NCBI GenBank assembly: GCA_012519695.1
Contig: JAAYPT010000053.1
Location: 36,285 to 100,284 of the forward strand
Length of the DNA: 64,000 nt
Source: Clostridiales bacterium
GTDB taxonomy: Bacteria; Bacillota; Clostridia; Lachnospirales; Lachnospiraceae
Direction of reading: 5' to 3'
Shown: in pieces, positions 8,427 to 19,879 of the stretch
How positions within the stretch are numbered: the stretch's first letter is position 1
Layout of the letters: each line of letters opens with the position of its first letter
Notes under the pieces: model-generated
The model's database searches: none
Told to the model about the DNA's origin: nothing
What the model saw: only the letters and a program-made list of their open reading frames with translations
Translations under genes and position numbers: made by a program

Positions 8427-9701
8427 ATGAGGAATAATTTGATAAAAAGAAGAAAAAAAACAGGAAAACGGTTGCAATGTCTATTGGGGGCAACCTGTGT
8501 TCTGTTGGTATTTGTGTGTTATCAAAACATGTCGGTACTTGGAAAAGGACCGGCAATTCATCAAATTGGAAGTTATTTGCAAGAAAAAATAGCAATCAGT
8601 GCTTGGAAAAAATGTATGCCGGCAATGCTAGAACAGATAGAGGAAAAGAAAGACAAGAGGAGTATGGGAGAAATTTTTATGGCAAAGGTGGAAACACTTT
8701 TTCCGATTTCTGAATATACAGATGAAGTAGAAGAATATCCCACTCAGATTGAAAGTGAATTAAGTTATGAAGCAGCCAGTGCAGCAGAAGGGGCAGAAGA
8801 ATGTAAGATGTTAGAGGAAAATCAAAGGGCAGGGCAGATACAAGAAACAGCCAAAGGAATTGCAGGAACACCTGTGCTGCAAAATGTTTTGGTGACACCC
8901 CAACAACAGGAAGGAGTGACAGGGGATAACATGCAGAAGGTAGCGGAAATTCCAAGAGAAAAACTCTATGACTTTGATTTTTTGATTCATAACTTTTATC
9001 AGGTGGATCGGACTACCACTATTGATAGTAGTAAATTAAATCCGGATGTACTTTTAGGAAAAAGTATGAAATTGCAGGGAGGGAGCGAGTCCCCACAGAT
9101 TTTAATTTACCATACCCATTCACAGGAAGGATATAGTGATTCTACACCGGGGGATGCCAATGCAAGTGTTGTGGGAGTAGGAGAGTATTTAACCAGTCTT
9201 TTGCGGGAAAAATACGGATTGAATGTAATACATCATACAGGGGAATATGATGTAAAAGACAGAGATAACGCATATTCATATGCGGGACCCGCATTGCAGC
9301 AGATATTAGCGGAAAATCCATCTATCGAAGTAGTGATTGACCTGCATCGTGATGGAGTGGCGGATACCACAAGACTGGTATCAGAAGTGAATGGAAAGCA
9401 AATGGCACAGGTAATGTTTTTTAACGGATTAAGTCATACCACGAAAAATGGTGATTTAACGAATCTGCCCAATCAGTATCTGGCAGATAATCTTGCATTT
9501 TCATTTCAAATGAAATTGGCGGCAGAAGAGTACTATCCGGGATTTACCCGTGCAATCTATTTAAAAGGATATCGCTATAATTTACATTATTGCCCGAAGA
9601 GTTTATTGGTGGAAGTAGGAGCACAGACCAATACCTTGCAGGAGGCCATGAATGCCATGGAACCATTGGCAGATTTATTACATAAGGTTTTGACAGAATG
9701 A
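8427..9701 (+). CDS. spoIIP: Stage II sporulation protein P (peptidoglycan hydrolase)
   Basis: 424 residues: a basic N-terminus, one membrane helix (about 18-33), a low-complexity acidic linker, and a C-terminal SpoIIP amidase/endopeptidase domain with ILIYHTHSQEGYSDS, VIDLHRDG and LLVEVGAQTNT. SpoIIP cleaves septal peptidoglycan with SpoIID and SpoIIM during engulfment. ATG 8427 has a weak ribosome-binding site; TTG 8439, preceded by TGAGGA, is a possible alternative start giving MIKRRKK. Confidence 0.93.
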   Translation: MRNNLIKRRKKTGKRLQCLLGATCVLLVFVCYQNMSVLGKGPAIHQIGSYLQEKIAISAWKKCMPAMLEQIEEKKDKRSMGEIFMAKVETLFPISEYTDEVEEYPTQIESELSYEAASAAEGAEECKMLEENQRAGQIQETAKGIAGTPVLQNVLVTPQQQEGVTGDNMQKVAEIPREKLYDFDFLIHNFYQVDRTTTIDSSKLNPDVLLGKSMKLQGGSESPQILIYHTHSQEGYSDSTPGDANASVVGVGEYLTSLLREKYGLNVIHHTGEYDVKDRDNAYSYAGPALQQILAENPSIEVVIDLHRDGVADTTRLVSEVNGKQMAQVMFFNGLSHTTKNGDLTNLPNQYLADNLAFSFQMKLAAEEYYPGFTRAIYLKGYRYNLHYCPKSLLVEVGAQTNTLQEAMNAMEPLADLLHKVLTE

Positions 9702-9719
9702 TAGAGAAGAGATGAATAA

Positions 9720-10544
9720 ATGGAGAAGGTTCGAATTGTAGCGTTGAAAGACATGGAGGAAGAAAAATATCTGGAAACATTGAAAAAAATCAAACTAGAT
9801 TACTGGAATGGTGTAAAAACTACGGAACATGGAATTTGCGGAAGTTTTCAAATGCATAACGGAAAAAGAGTCAAGCCGTTGTGGATGGTGTTTTTCTTAA
9901 ACAGGCAGGAATTTTTGTTGGTGACGTTAAAGGACGAAACAGATATTTTAAAAGAAGTGAAAGAGCAAAAAAGCGGTATAACACAACAGGAGGGAGTTGC
10001 CATTATCTTTGATACAATTTTAACAAGGGGACAAAAAGTGGTAGAAGAAATGGAACAATATCTCATCAATATGGAACGGGAAATTGTGGCAGGACAGATT
10101 GAACGAAATCGAAATCAGGCGATTTTTGAGTGTAAGCGTACTTTGGCATTGTGGAAAAATGATTATGGACAGCTTTTAAGTGTGGTAGAAGGAGTTACGG
10201 GAAGAGAGCAGGAAATGTCGGAAGAATGTGCCTGTTATTTTCGGATTTATGAAAATAAGGTAAGAAGGATGAACGAACAGATACAATTTTTATATGAAGA
10301 GTTGGTACATGTACGAGAAGCCTTAGATGCGGCAATCGCATATGAACAGAATCGAATTATGAAAGTATTTACCACTGTTACTACGGTTTTTATGCCATTG
10401 ACACTGGTGGCGGGGTGGTATGGAATGAATTTTGTGAGCATGCCGGAACTAACTTGGCATTATGGATATTTGTTCGTAGCAGTTTTAAGTGTGGCGGTAG
10501 TAATTGCCTGTATCCTGTTTTTTAGAAAAAAGAAACTTCTGTAA
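9720..10544 (+). CDS. CorA-family divalent cation transporter-like protein
   Basis: 274 residues: a long soluble and helical N-terminal part, then two C-terminal membrane helices (about 215-235 and 248-268). The CorA pore motif appears as GWYGMNF before the loop between the helices. CorA proteins are pentameric Mg2+/Co2+ channels. The protein is somewhat shorter than typical CorA (~315 aa), with a compact N-terminal domain. It is inserted between spoIIP and lepA, where B. subtilis has no such gene, and begins 18 bases after spoIIP. Confidence 0.83.
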   Translation: MEKVRIVALKDMEEEKYLETLKKIKLDYWNGVKTTEHGICGSFQMHNGKRVKPLWMVFFLNRQEFLLVTLKDETDILKEVKEQKSGITQQEGVAIIFDTILTRGQKVVEEMEQYLINMEREIVAGQIERNRNQAIFECKRTLALWKNDYGQLLSVVEGVTGREQEMSEECACYFRIYENKVRRMNEQIQFLYEELVHVREALDAAIAYEQNRIMKVFTTVTTVFMPLTLVAGWYGMNFVSMPELTWHYGYLFVAVLSVAVVIACILFFRKKKLL

Positions 10545-10547
10545 AGA

Positions 10548-10577
10548 TTGTCAAGCCTCAAAGAGTTGTGTTATACT
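10548..10577 (+). promoter_or_regulatory. Sigma-A promoter for lepA
   Basis: TTGTCA (10548-10553), an 18-base spacer, TATACT (10572-10577). It lies 32 bases before the lepA ATG. Confidence 0.65.
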
Positions 10578-10609
10578 AGTTGCACGATAAGAAATTTGGA
10601 GGAACGGAA

Positions 10610-12421
10610 ATGACAATAGATCAGAATAAAATCAGAAATTTTTGTATCATTGCACATATAGATCATGGAAAATCAACCTTGGCAGACCGTATTATTGAAA
10701 TGACAGGTTTGCTTACCAGCAGGGAAATGCAGGCGCAGGTATTAGATAACATGGAATTAGAGCGGGAACGTGGAATTACCATTAAGGCGCAAACTGTTCG
10801 TATTGTCTATAAGGCAAAGGATGGAGAAGAGTATATTTTTAACTTAATTGATACACCTGGGCATGTAGACTTTAATTATGAGGTTTCCAGAAGCCTTGCA
10901 GCCTGTGACGGAGCAATTCTGGTAGTAGATGCAGCACAGGGAATTGAAGCACAGACGTTAGCAAATGTATACTTAGCATTGGATCACGACTTGGATGTAC
11001 TTCCGGTAATCAATAAGATTGACCTGCCAAGTGCAGACCCGGACAGAGTGGTAGAAGAAATTGAAGATGTAATCGGAATCGAAGCACAGGATGCTCCTAG
11101 AATTTCTGCGAAAACCGGATTAAATGTAGATCAGGTGTTGGAGCAGATTGTATCTAAGATACCGGCACCGGGTGGAAGTCCGGACAACCCATTGCAGGCA
11201 TTGATTTTTGACTCCTTATATGATTCTTATAAGGGAGTGATTGTATTCTGCCGTATTAAAGAAGGAAGAGTGAAGCCGGGGACAACCATCAAAATGATGG
11301 CAACCGGAGCATCAGCAGAAGTCGTGGAAGTTGGATACTTTGGTGCAGGTCAGTTTATTCCATGTGAAGAATTAAGTGCGGGAATGGTTGGTTATATTAC
11401 GGCAAGCTTAAAGAATGTAAGAGATACTCGGGTAGGTGATACGATTACCGATGCCAATCGTCCGTGCAGCGAACCACTTCCGGGATATAAGAAAGTAAAT
11501 CCAATGGTATATTGTGGAATGTATCCTGCCGATGGCGCAAAATATCCAGATTTAAGAGATGCATTGGAAAAATTACAGTTAAACGATGCAGCTCTTCAAT
11601 TTGAACCGGAGACTTCGATTGCCTTGGGATTTGGTTTCCGATGCGGATTTTTAGGATTATTACATTTGGAAATCATTCAGGAACGTTTAGAGCGAGAGTA
11701 CAATCTGGACTTGGTTACCACAGCACCGGGAGTTATCTATAAGGTGCATAAGACCAATGGAGAAATGATTGAATTGACCAATCCATCTAATTTGCCAGAC
11801 CCATCAGAGATTGAATATATGGAAGAACCAATGGTAAGTGCAGAAATTATGGTAACCAGTGAATTTATAGGTGCTATCATGGATTTGTGTCAGGAAAGAC
11901 GTGGTATTTACATTGGAATGGAATATATGGAAGAAACCAGAGCGTTGATTAAGTATGACTTGCCATTGAATGAGATTATATACGATTTCTTTGATGCCTT
12001 AAAATCACGTTCCAGAGGATATGCCTCCTTTGACTATGAAATGAAAGGTTATGTTCGTTCCGAGTTAGTAAAACTGGATATTTTAATTAACAAAGAAGAA
12101 GTGGATGCACTTTCCTTTATTGTGCATAGCGATAGTGCTTATGAACGCGGAAGAAAAATGTGTGAGAAGTTAAAAGAAGAAATTCCAAGACATTTATTCG
12201 AGATTCCTATTCAGGCAGCCGTAGGCGGAAAAGTAATTGCCAGAGAAACAGTAAAAGCTATGCGAAAAGACGTATTAGCAAAATGTTATGGTGGTGACAT
12301 CAGCCGTAAGAAGAAACTTCTGGAAAAACAGAAGGAAGGTAAGAAACGAATGCGCCAGATTGGAAATGTAGAGATTCCGCAAAAAGCATTTATGAGCGTA
12401 TTGAAGTTGGATGATAAATAA
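10610..12421 (+). CDS. lepA: Elongation factor 4 (LepA)
   Basis: 603 residues. GTPase motifs: [13 protein letters not shown], the G3 sequence DTPGHVDF and NKIDLP. The LepA-specific C-terminal domain ends in [20 protein letters not shown]. It is a ribosome-associated GTPase that remodels or back-translocates stalled ribosomes. Start ATG 10610 follows TTTGGAGG with good spacing; upstream in-frame codons to 10580 overlap the promoter and are rejected. The next gene, hemW, follows after 28 bases. Confidence 0.97.
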   Translation: MTIDQNKIRNFCIIAHIDHGKSTLADRIIEMTGLLTSREMQAQVLDNMELERERGITIKAQTVRIVYKAKDGEEYIFNLIDTPGHVDFNYEVSRSLAACDGAILVVDAAQGIEAQTLANVYLALDHDLDVLPVINKIDLPSADPDRVVEEIEDVIGIEAQDAPRISAKTGLNVDQVLEQIVSKIPAPGGSPDNPLQALIFDSLYDSYKGVIVFCRIKEGRVKPGTTIKMMATGASAEVVEVGYFGAGQFIPCEELSAGMVGYITASLKNVRDTRVGDTITDANRPCSEPLPGYKKVNPMVYCGMYPADGAKYPDLRDALEKLQLNDAALQFEPETSIALGFGFRCGFLGLLHLEIIQERLEREYNLDLVTTAPGVIYKVHKTNGEMIELTNPSNLPDPSEIEYMEEPMVSAEIMVTSEFIGAIMDLCQERRGIYIGMEYMEETRALIKYDLPLNEIIYDFFDALKSRSRGYASFDYEMKGYVRSELVKLDILINKEEVDALSFIVHSDSAYERGRKMCEKLKEEIPRHLFEIPIQAAVGGKVIARETVKAMRKDVLAKCYGGDISRKKKLLEKQKEGKKRMRQIGNVEIPQKAFMSVLKLDDK

Positions 12422-12449
12422 AAGATAACCGTAGAGAGGTTTGAAAAGA

Positions 12450-13607
12450 ATGAAGGAATTAGAACTTTATATACACATTCCCTTTTGTGTACAAAAATGT
12501 TTCTATTGCGATTTTTTGTCAATGCCTGTGGATGAAACTGTCCGCAGGCATTATGTGCGTAGATTAATAGAAGAAATAGAATATAAATCACAACAGTATA
12601 AAGGATATGAAATAACTTCCGTGTTTTTTGGAGGTGGTACGCCATCCATTCTTATGGAAACTCAGATAGCAGAAATTATGGAAGCGTTGCAGCAGAATTT
12701 TTCCATACAAAAAGAAGCAGAAATTACTATCGAATGTAATCCGGGAACTTTAGCGCATCAGAAAATCATAACATATAAGGAATCTGGAATTAACCGGATT
12801 AGTATGGGATTGCAGTCAACCAATAATCGAGAACTGAAAATGCTGGGAAGAATTCATACTTATGAAGAATTTTTACATAACTACGATTTGGTGCGAAAAA
12901 GTGGAATTGAAAATGTAAATGTGGATCTTATGTCGGCATTACCGGGACAAACTATTTCTGATTGGGAGTGTACATTAAAAGAAATTTTAAAACTGCGTCC
13001 GGAACATATTTCTGCATATAGTTTAATTATAGAAGAAGGAACCCCATTCTATCAAACATATGAAGAAGACGAACAACGCAGAGAAGAGGGAGAGGAACCT
13101 AAATATCTTCCAAATGAAGAGACAGAACGGGAAATGTATCAATTGACAGGGGCATTATTAAAAGAAAAGGGATATATGCAGTATGAAATTTCCAATTATG
13201 CCAAAAAGGGACGAGAATGTCAGCATAACATTGGGTATTGGACGAGAAAGAACTATTTAGGCCTGGGACTTGGAAGTGCTTCTCTGGTGGAAAATGTGCG
13301 TTTTTCCAATACATCTGATTTACAGGAGTATCTTGCGGGGGATTTTGAAGAACGAGAAAGGGAAGTATTAGAACGAAGAGAACAGATGGAAGAATTTATG
13401 TTTTTAGGACTTCGGATGATAAAGGGTGTCAGCAGAGGTGATTTTAAAAAAGCTTTTGGTGTGGAAATCGAGGCTGTTTATGGAGAAGTGATAAAGAAAA
13501 TGGTTTCACAAGGATTATTGCAGCAGCAGGCAGGAAGAATTTTCCTTACTGAAGAGGGCATTTCCGTAAGCAATTATGTGATGAGTGAGTTTTTGCTGAA
13601 AATCTAA
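12450..13607 (+). CDS. hemW: HemW-type radical SAM protein
   Basis: 385 residues. It opens with YIHIPFCVQKCFYCDF, carrying the CxxxCxxC cluster ligands, then the glycine-rich VFFGGGTPS, and the HemN-like C-terminal domain. HemW proteins resemble oxygen-independent coproporphyrinogen oxidase, but characterised members act as heme chaperones. The lepA-hemW-hrcA order is the standard Firmicutes arrangement. Start ATG 12450 follows AGAGAGG; TTG 12441 is too close to that site. Confidence 0.92.
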   Translation: MKELELYIHIPFCVQKCFYCDFLSMPVDETVRRHYVRRLIEEIEYKSQQYKGYEITSVFFGGGTPSILMETQIAEIMEALQQNFSIQKEAEITIECNPGTLAHQKIITYKESGINRISMGLQSTNNRELKMLGRIHTYEEFLHNYDLVRKSGIENVNVDLMSALPGQTISDWECTLKEILKLRPEHISAYSLIIEEGTPFYQTYEEDEQRREEGEEPKYLPNEETEREMYQLTGALLKEKGYMQYEISNYAKKGRECQHNIGYWTRKNYLGLGLGSASLVENVRFSNTSDLQEYLAGDFEEREREVLERREQMEEFMFLGLRMIKGVSRGDFKKAFGVEIEAVYGEVIKKMVSQGLLQQQAGRIFLTEEGISVSNYVMSEFLLKI

Positions 13608-13634
13608 AAAAAATATAAAATATGAAAAATACTA

Positions 13635-13663
13635 TTGACAAGAAAAAGTGATAGTGCTATGTT
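13635..13663 (+). promoter_or_regulatory. Sigma-A promoter of the hrcA-grpE-dnaK-dnaJ operon
   Basis: TTGACA (13635-13640), a 17-base spacer, TATGTT (13658-13663), immediately upstream of the CIRCE operator. Confidence 0.78.
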
Positions 13664-13676
13664 AAGTACATAGATA

Positions 13677-13703
13677 TTAGCACTCTAATTAAATGAGTGC
13701 TAA
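13677..13703 (+). promoter_or_regulatory. CIRCE operator (HrcA binding site)
   Basis: Perfect inverted repeat TTAGCACTC, nine-base spacer, GAGTGCTAA. HrcA binds CIRCE as a repressor with help from GroEL. The element lies in the 5' UTR between the promoter and the TTG start of hrcA. Confidence 0.97.
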
Positions 13704-13725
13704 CAAAGAAAAAGGAGGGTGCAGA

Positions 13726-14763
13726 TTGACGGAGTTAGATGACAGAAAAATAAAGATTCTGGATGCAATTATTCGTAATTATCTGGATACAGGAGAACCG
13801 GTAGGATCTCGGACAATTTCCAAGTATTCTGATTTGAATTTGAGTTCTGCGACCATCCGAAATGAGATGTCTGATTTAGAGGAAATGGGTTATATTCTTC
13901 AGCCGCATACTTCAGCAGGAAGAATTCCTTCTGATAAGGGTTATCGATTTTATGTAGACAATCTGATGAAGGAAAAGAATCGAGAAGTTACAGAAATGAA
14001 GGAGTTCATGATTGAACATACCACCAAGATGGAACAGGTTTTGCAGCAGATGGCAAAGGTATTGGCAACCAATACCAATTATGCCGCAATGATTACAGCT
14101 CCATCCTATCAGAGAAATAAGGTAAAGTTCCTTCAATTATCCCAGATGGACAACGATCAGATACTTGCAGTTATCGTAATGGAAGGAAACATTGTAAAGA
14201 ATAAAATGATTCCTACCAGGGAAGCCTTGGACAGTGAGACAATATTGAAATTAAATATTTTGTTGAATACAAGTCTCAATGGTCTTTCCGTAGAACAGAT
14301 TAACCTTAGTACCATATCAAAACTGAAAGAACAAGCTGGAATTCACAGCAATATTGTAGGCGATGTATTAGATGCATTAGCAGAAGCAATTCAGGAAGAT
14401 GAAGATTTGGAGATTTACACCAGCGGTGCAACCAATATTTTGAAATATCCGGAATTGAGTGATTCAGGAAAAGCAAGTGAATTGTTATCAGCTTTTGAAG
14501 AAAAACAACAGTTAGTAGGCTTGGTAAATGATACGTTAGCATCCGAAGAAAACGGAATTCAGGTTTATATCGGTGATGAATCACCGGTTAAGAATATGAA
14601 GGATTGCAGTGTGGTAACAGCCACATATGAGTTAGGTGAAGGGATGCAGGGAACAATAGGTATTATTGGACCAAAGCGAATGGATTATGAAAATGTTATG
14701 GACAATCTGAAAACTTTGAAAGTACAACTAGATACCGTATTTAAGAAACCGAAAAAGGAATAG
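13726..14763 (+). CDS. hrcA: Heat-inducible transcription repressor HrcA
   Basis: 345 residues. The N-terminal winged helix includes EPVGSRTISKYSDLNLSSAT and IRNEMSDLEEMGY, followed by the HrcA GAF-like dimerisation domain, ending IGPKRMDYENVM. It represses its own operon through the adjacent CIRCE. Start TTG 13726 follows AAGGAGGG with six-base spacing; an in-frame ATG at 13693 lies within the CIRCE right arm and has no ribosome-binding site. grpE follows after 15 bases. Confidence 0.96.
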   Translation: MTELDDRKIKILDAIIRNYLDTGEPVGSRTISKYSDLNLSSATIRNEMSDLEEMGYILQPHTSAGRIPSDKGYRFYVDNLMKEKNREVTEMKEFMIEHTTKMEQVLQQMAKVLATNTNYAAMITAPSYQRNKVKFLQLSQMDNDQILAVIVMEGNIVKNKMIPTREALDSETILKLNILLNTSLNGLSVEQINLSTISKLKEQAGIHSNIVGDVLDALAEAIQEDEDLEIYTSGATNILKYPELSDSGKASELLSAFEEKQQLVGLVNDTLASEENGIQVYIGDESPVKNMKDCSVVTATYELGEGMQGTIGIIGPKRMDYENVMDNLKTLKVQLDTVFKKPKKE

Positions 14764-14778
14764 GAAGGTGATTAGAGA

Positions 14779-15420
14779 ATGGCTGAAAATCAAAATAAGG
14801 ATATAAATGAAGTAGAAAATGAAGAAACAGCAGAAGAAGTAAAAGAAACTACAGAGGCAGAAGCAACAGAAGAAGCTAAAGAAACAACAGAAACAGCAGA
14901 AGAAACTGAGACAGCAGAGGAAACCGAAGCTTCCGAAGGTGACGAAGAGAAAAAGGGATTTTTCAAAAAGAAAGAAAAAAAGAGTAAGCAGGAAGAAAAA
15001 ATTGAAGAACTTACGGATCGTGTGAAACGTCAGATGGCAGAATTCGATAACTTCCGTAAGCGTACAGAAAAAGAAAAGACCCAGATGTTTGAAGTTGGAG
15101 CAAAAAGTGTAATTGAAAAGATTTTGCCGGTAGTAGATAACTTTGAAAGAGGTTTGGCAGCAGTTCCGGAAGAACAAAAAGAGGATGCTTTTGTTCAGGG
15201 AATGGAAAAAGTTTACAAACAGTTAATGACAGAGTTAGAAGCTTTGGAAGTAACTCCAATCGAAGCAGTTGGAACAGAATTTGATCCAGAATTTCACAAT
15301 GCAGTAATGCAGGTAGAAAATGATGAATTAGAATCCGGTATGGTAGCACAGGAATTACAAAAAGGTTACATGTACCGTGATACAGTAGTAAGACACAGTA
15401 TGGTAGCTGTAGTACAGTAA
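14779..15420 (+). CDS. grpE: Nucleotide exchange factor GrpE
   Basis: 213 residues. The first ~60 are extremely acidic, with Glu/Thr/Ala near-repeats. A Lys-rich patch and long coiled coil follow (RVKRQMAEFDNFRKRTEKEK), then the C-terminal beta domain ending KGYMYRDTVVRHSMVAVVQ. GrpE exchanges ADP from DnaK. The acidic N-terminal extension is low-complexity and may be disordered. It is the second gene of the HrcA-controlled operon. Confidence 0.96.
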   Translation: MAENQNKDINEVENEETAEEVKETTEAEATEEAKETTETAEETETAEETEASEGDEEKKGFFKKKEKKSKQEEKIEELTDRVKRQMAEFDNFRKRTEKEKTQMFEVGAKSVIEKILPVVDNFERGLAAVPEEQKEDAFVQGMEKVYKQLMTELEALEVTPIEAVGTEFDPEFHNAVMQVENDELESGMVAQELQKGYMYRDTVVRHSMVAVVQ

Positions 15421-15475
15421 TCATACTGATGGAATAAATAGCAAACATTTAAGTTTTTAGATAATCAATTTATAG

Positions 15476-17362
<1,887 letters not shown>

Positions 17363-17370
17363 ACAATGGA

Positions 17371-17404
17371 CACTTGGCGAGGTATTTTCAAGCTTAGTGC
17401 AGCG
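17371..17404. repeat. Dispersed repeat, first copy (dnaK-dnaJ spacer)
   Basis: Bases 17371-17399 match 63944-63972 at 25 of 29 positions, and all four differences are transitions. The shared core includes GCGAGGTA and TTAGTG and forms an imperfect hairpin. Confidence 0.5.
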
Positions 17405-17474
17405 TAACTACCTTGTAGAGTTGTTACAGTAACTTTGGGAGCCATATTAGAACACGAAATTCTAATATGACTCC
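17404..17474 (+). other. Two stem-loops in the dnaK-dnaJ spacer
   Basis: A weak stem GTAAC ... GTTAC (17404-17427) is followed by a strong 15-bp stem (17438-17452 with 17460-17474, one mismatch) and a seven-base loop. There is no T run, so this looks like an RNA-processing or stability element or an attenuating hairpin, not a full terminator. Confidence 0.6.
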
Positions 17475-17498
17475 TTACAGTGTAAGAGGGAATTAATC

Positions 17499-18677
17499 AT
17501 GGCAGAACAAAAAAGAGATTATTATGAAGTCCTGGGTGTGGATAAGAATGCGGATGAAGCCACTATAAAAAAAGCATACAGACAGTTGGCAAAGAAATAT
17601 CATCCGGATATGAACCCGGGAGATGCGGAAGCAGAGAAAAAGTTTAAAGAAGCATCAGAAGCGTATGCCGTATTAAGTGACCCGGAGAAAAAACGTCAGT
17701 ACGATCAGTTCGGTCATGCAGCCTTTGATGGAGGCATGGGTGGAGGAGCCGGTGGCTTTGACTTCTCCGGTATGGATATGGGAGATATTTTTGGAGATAT
17801 TTTTGGAGATTTCTTTGGTGGTGGCAGACGTCGTTCTGCGGACAACGGACCGAGAAAGGGAGCTAATTTGCGGGCTGTACTTCGTATCTCCTTTGAAGAA
17901 GCAGCTTTCGGATGTGAAAAAGAAATAGAGATTACATTAAAGGATGATTGTACGACTTGTCATACAACCGGAGCAAAACCGGGTACCTCACCGGAAACTT
18001 GTACAAAGTGTGGTGGTAAGGGAAAAGTTGTTTATACACAACAGTCCTTCCTTGGAATGGTACAAAATGTACAGAGCTGTCCGGATTGTGGCGGAACAGG
18101 AAAAATCATCAAAGACAAGTGCCCGGATTGTCATGGAACAGGCTATATTGCAAAACGTAAAAAGATAAAAGTTAAGATTCCGGCAGGAATTGACAACGGT
18201 CAGAGTGTAAGAATTCGTGACAAAGGTGAGCCGGGAACAAACGGCGGACCAAGAGGAGATTTGTTAGTAGAAGTAAACGTATCCAGACATCCGATTTTCC
18301 AGCGTCAGGATATGAATATTTATTCTACAGCCCCAATTTCTTTCGCACAGGCAGCATTGGGCGGAGAAGTTCGTATTAGTACCATAGATGGAGATATTTT
18401 ATATGATGTAAAACCTGGAACACAGACAGATACCAGAATTCGTCTGAAAGGAAAGGGAATCCCATCTTTGCGTAATTCTAATGTACGAGGAGACCATTAT
18501 GTTACCTTGGTAGTACAGGTCCCAACAAGCTTAAGCGAAGAAGCAAAAGAAGCACTTCGGAAGTTCGACGATGCAAGCGGTCAGTCTTTAAAAAAACAAG
18601 ATGGAGCAGCCGGTAATGCGAGGCACAAGAAAAAGGGCTTCATGGATAAAATAAAAGAGACCTTTGAAGATAATTAG
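17499..18677 (+). CDS. dnaJ: Chaperone DnaJ (Hsp40)
   Basis: 392 residues. N-terminal J domain with HPD ([11 protein letters not shown]), a Gly/Phe-rich linker ([11 protein letters not shown]), and four zinc-finger repeats: CTTCHTTG (first, slightly degenerate), [16 protein letters not shown] and CPDCHGTG. The C-terminal substrate-binding domains follow. It stimulates DnaK ATPase and delivers clients. It is the last gene of the hrcA operon and is followed by a terminator at 18683. Confidence 0.97.
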   Translation: MAEQKRDYYEVLGVDKNADEATIKKAYRQLAKKYHPDMNPGDAEAEKKFKEASEAYAVLSDPEKKRQYDQFGHAAFDGGMGGGAGGFDFSGMDMGDIFGDIFGDFFGGGRRRSADNGPRKGANLRAVLRISFEEAAFGCEKEIEITLKDDCTTCHTTGAKPGTSPETCTKCGGKGKVVYTQQSFLGMVQNVQSCPDCGGTGKIIKDKCPDCHGTGYIAKRKKIKVKIPAGIDNGQSVRIRDKGEPGTNGGPRGDLLVEVNVSRHPIFQRQDMNIYSTAPISFAQAALGGEVRISTIDGDILYDVKPGTQTDTRIRLKGKGIPSLRNSNVRGDHYVTLVVQVPTSLSEEAKEALRKFDDASGQSLKKQDGAAGNARHKKKGFMDKIKETFEDN

Positions 18678-18682
18678 AAAAA

Positions 18683-18715
18683 TGTCACTGGTTTTAGTGT
18701 GCCAGTGACGTTTTT
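18683..18715 (+). terminator. Terminator of the hrcA-dnaJ operon
   Basis: Stem TGTCACTGG (18683-18691) pairs with CCAGTGACG (18702-18710), followed by TTTTT. Confidence 0.88.
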
Positions 18716-18731
18716 ATATCAGGTGAAAGTA

Positions 18732-18760
18732 TTGACAAACTAAGCTATAAAAAATATAAT
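18732..18760 (+). promoter_or_regulatory. Sigma-A promoter for nadA
   Basis: Consensus TTGACA (18732-18737), a 17-base spacer, and consensus TATAAT (18755-18760). It is one of the strongest promoters in the window. The 48-base leader contains no evident NiaR or NrtR box. Confidence 0.82.
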
Positions 18761-18808
18761 AGCAGTTAATGAGTTTTAGCAAATATAGTTACAGGAGAGG
18801 ATACTAAA

Positions 18809-19717
18809 ATGGACATAAAGGAAGAAATAGCCCAGTTGAAACAGCAGAAGGATTTTGTAATCCTGGCACATTATTATGTGGATGGAAAAGTGCAGGAGAT
18901 TGCTGACTATGTAGGAGATTCCTATTACTTAAGTAAAGTTGCAACTGAGATTCCGAATCAGAATATTTTATTTGCAGGTGTTTCATTTATGGGCGAGAGT
19001 GCCAAGATATTGAACCCTGAGAAGAATGTTTATATGGCAGATTCAGCAGCAGACTGTCCAATGGCACATATGATTGATGTTGACAGAATTGAACAGGTAA
19101 GAAAAGAATATGAGGATGTAGCAGTAGTCTGTTATGTAAATTCTACAGCCGAAATAAAAACACATTCAGATGTTTGCGTTACCTCTTCTAATGCAATTAA
19201 AGTTGTAAAAAATTTAAAGAATAAGTATATTTTCTTTATACCTGATAATAATCTTGGACATTATGTGGCACAGCAGTTACCGGAAAAAGAATTTATCTTC
19301 CATGATGGATTTTGTCATGTACATAAGAGCATTGAGGCAGACTTAGTGCAAAAAGCAAAGGAATTACACCCGGATGCATTGATTCTTACCCATCCGGAAT
19401 GTACTGCGGATGTACTTGAAATGTCAGATTTTATCGGAAGTACATCACAGATTATTGACTTTGCAACCAAAAGTACCAATGAAAAATTCATTATTTGTAC
19501 CGAAATGGGTGTTTTTTATGAATTATCTCAGAAAAACCCTAATAAGAAGTTTTATTCTGTAGGGCATCGTCAATTTTGCCCTAATATGAAAAAAATATCA
19601 TTAGAGAAAGTTTTGGATGTATTGCAGAATCCAAAGAATGAAATGATATTAGATGAAGAAACCATTGAAAAGGCAAATGTTCCGTTGGAACGAATGTTAA
19701 AATTAGCAGAACAGTAA
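18809..19717 (+). CDS. nadA: Quinolinate synthase A
   Basis: 302 residues of the NadA family. Features are LAHYYVDGKVQEIADYVGDS, the conserved cysteines in ADCPMAH, HPECTADV and RQFCPNMKK that ligate a 4Fe-4S cluster, and SFMGESAKIL. NadA condenses iminoaspartate with dihydroxyacetone phosphate to quinolinate for NAD synthesis. It stands alone with its own promoter and terminator. The usual partners nadB and nadC are not in this window, so they must be elsewhere or iminoaspartate comes from another enzyme. Confidence 0.95.
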   Translation: MDIKEEIAQLKQQKDFVILAHYYVDGKVQEIADYVGDSYYLSKVATEIPNQNILFAGVSFMGESAKILNPEKNVYMADSAADCPMAHMIDVDRIEQVRKEYEDVAVVCYVNSTAEIKTHSDVCVTSSNAIKVVKNLKNKYIFFIPDNNLGHYVAQQLPEKEFIFHDGFCHVHKSIEADLVQKAKELHPDALILTHPECTADVLEMSDFIGSTSQIIDFATKSTNEKFIICTEMGVFYELSQKNPNKKFYSVGHRQFCPNMKKISLEKVLDVLQNPKNEMILDEETIEKANVPLERMLKLAEQ

Positions 19718-19723
19718 TATGAT

Positions 19724-19763
19724 AATGAATGGCAATAGGAAAATTTTCTTATTGCCATTCATT
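19724..19763 (+). terminator. Terminator after nadA
   Basis: A 14-bp stem AATGAATGGCAATA / TATTGCCATTCATT with a T-rich tail. Its right arm overlaps the -35 box of the next promoter. Confidence 0.8.
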
Positions 19764-19780
19764 ATTGTATATTGTATAAT
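19752..19780 (+). promoter_or_regulatory. Sigma-A promoter for the J-domain gene
   Basis: TTGCCA (19752-19757), 17-base spacer, TATAAT (19775-19780). The ~100-base leader contains a perfect 8-bp hairpin GAACAAAC-AGA-GTTTGTTC at 19835-19853. Confidence 0.62.
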
Positions 19781-19879
19781 ATCGTCGGATGGTGCATAGA
19801 CTACATCAAAATATGGGAGTTTATAGTTGAGCCGGAACAAACAGAGTTTGTTCGTATATATGGTAAAGGAGGCGGAGTG

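Noticed and set aside
14728..15177. Long minus-strand frame opposite grpE rich in Phe/Cys/Leu
   Set aside because: It is the antisense shadow of the Glu/Lys-rich GrpE N-terminus; no ribosome-binding site and no plausible protein composition.
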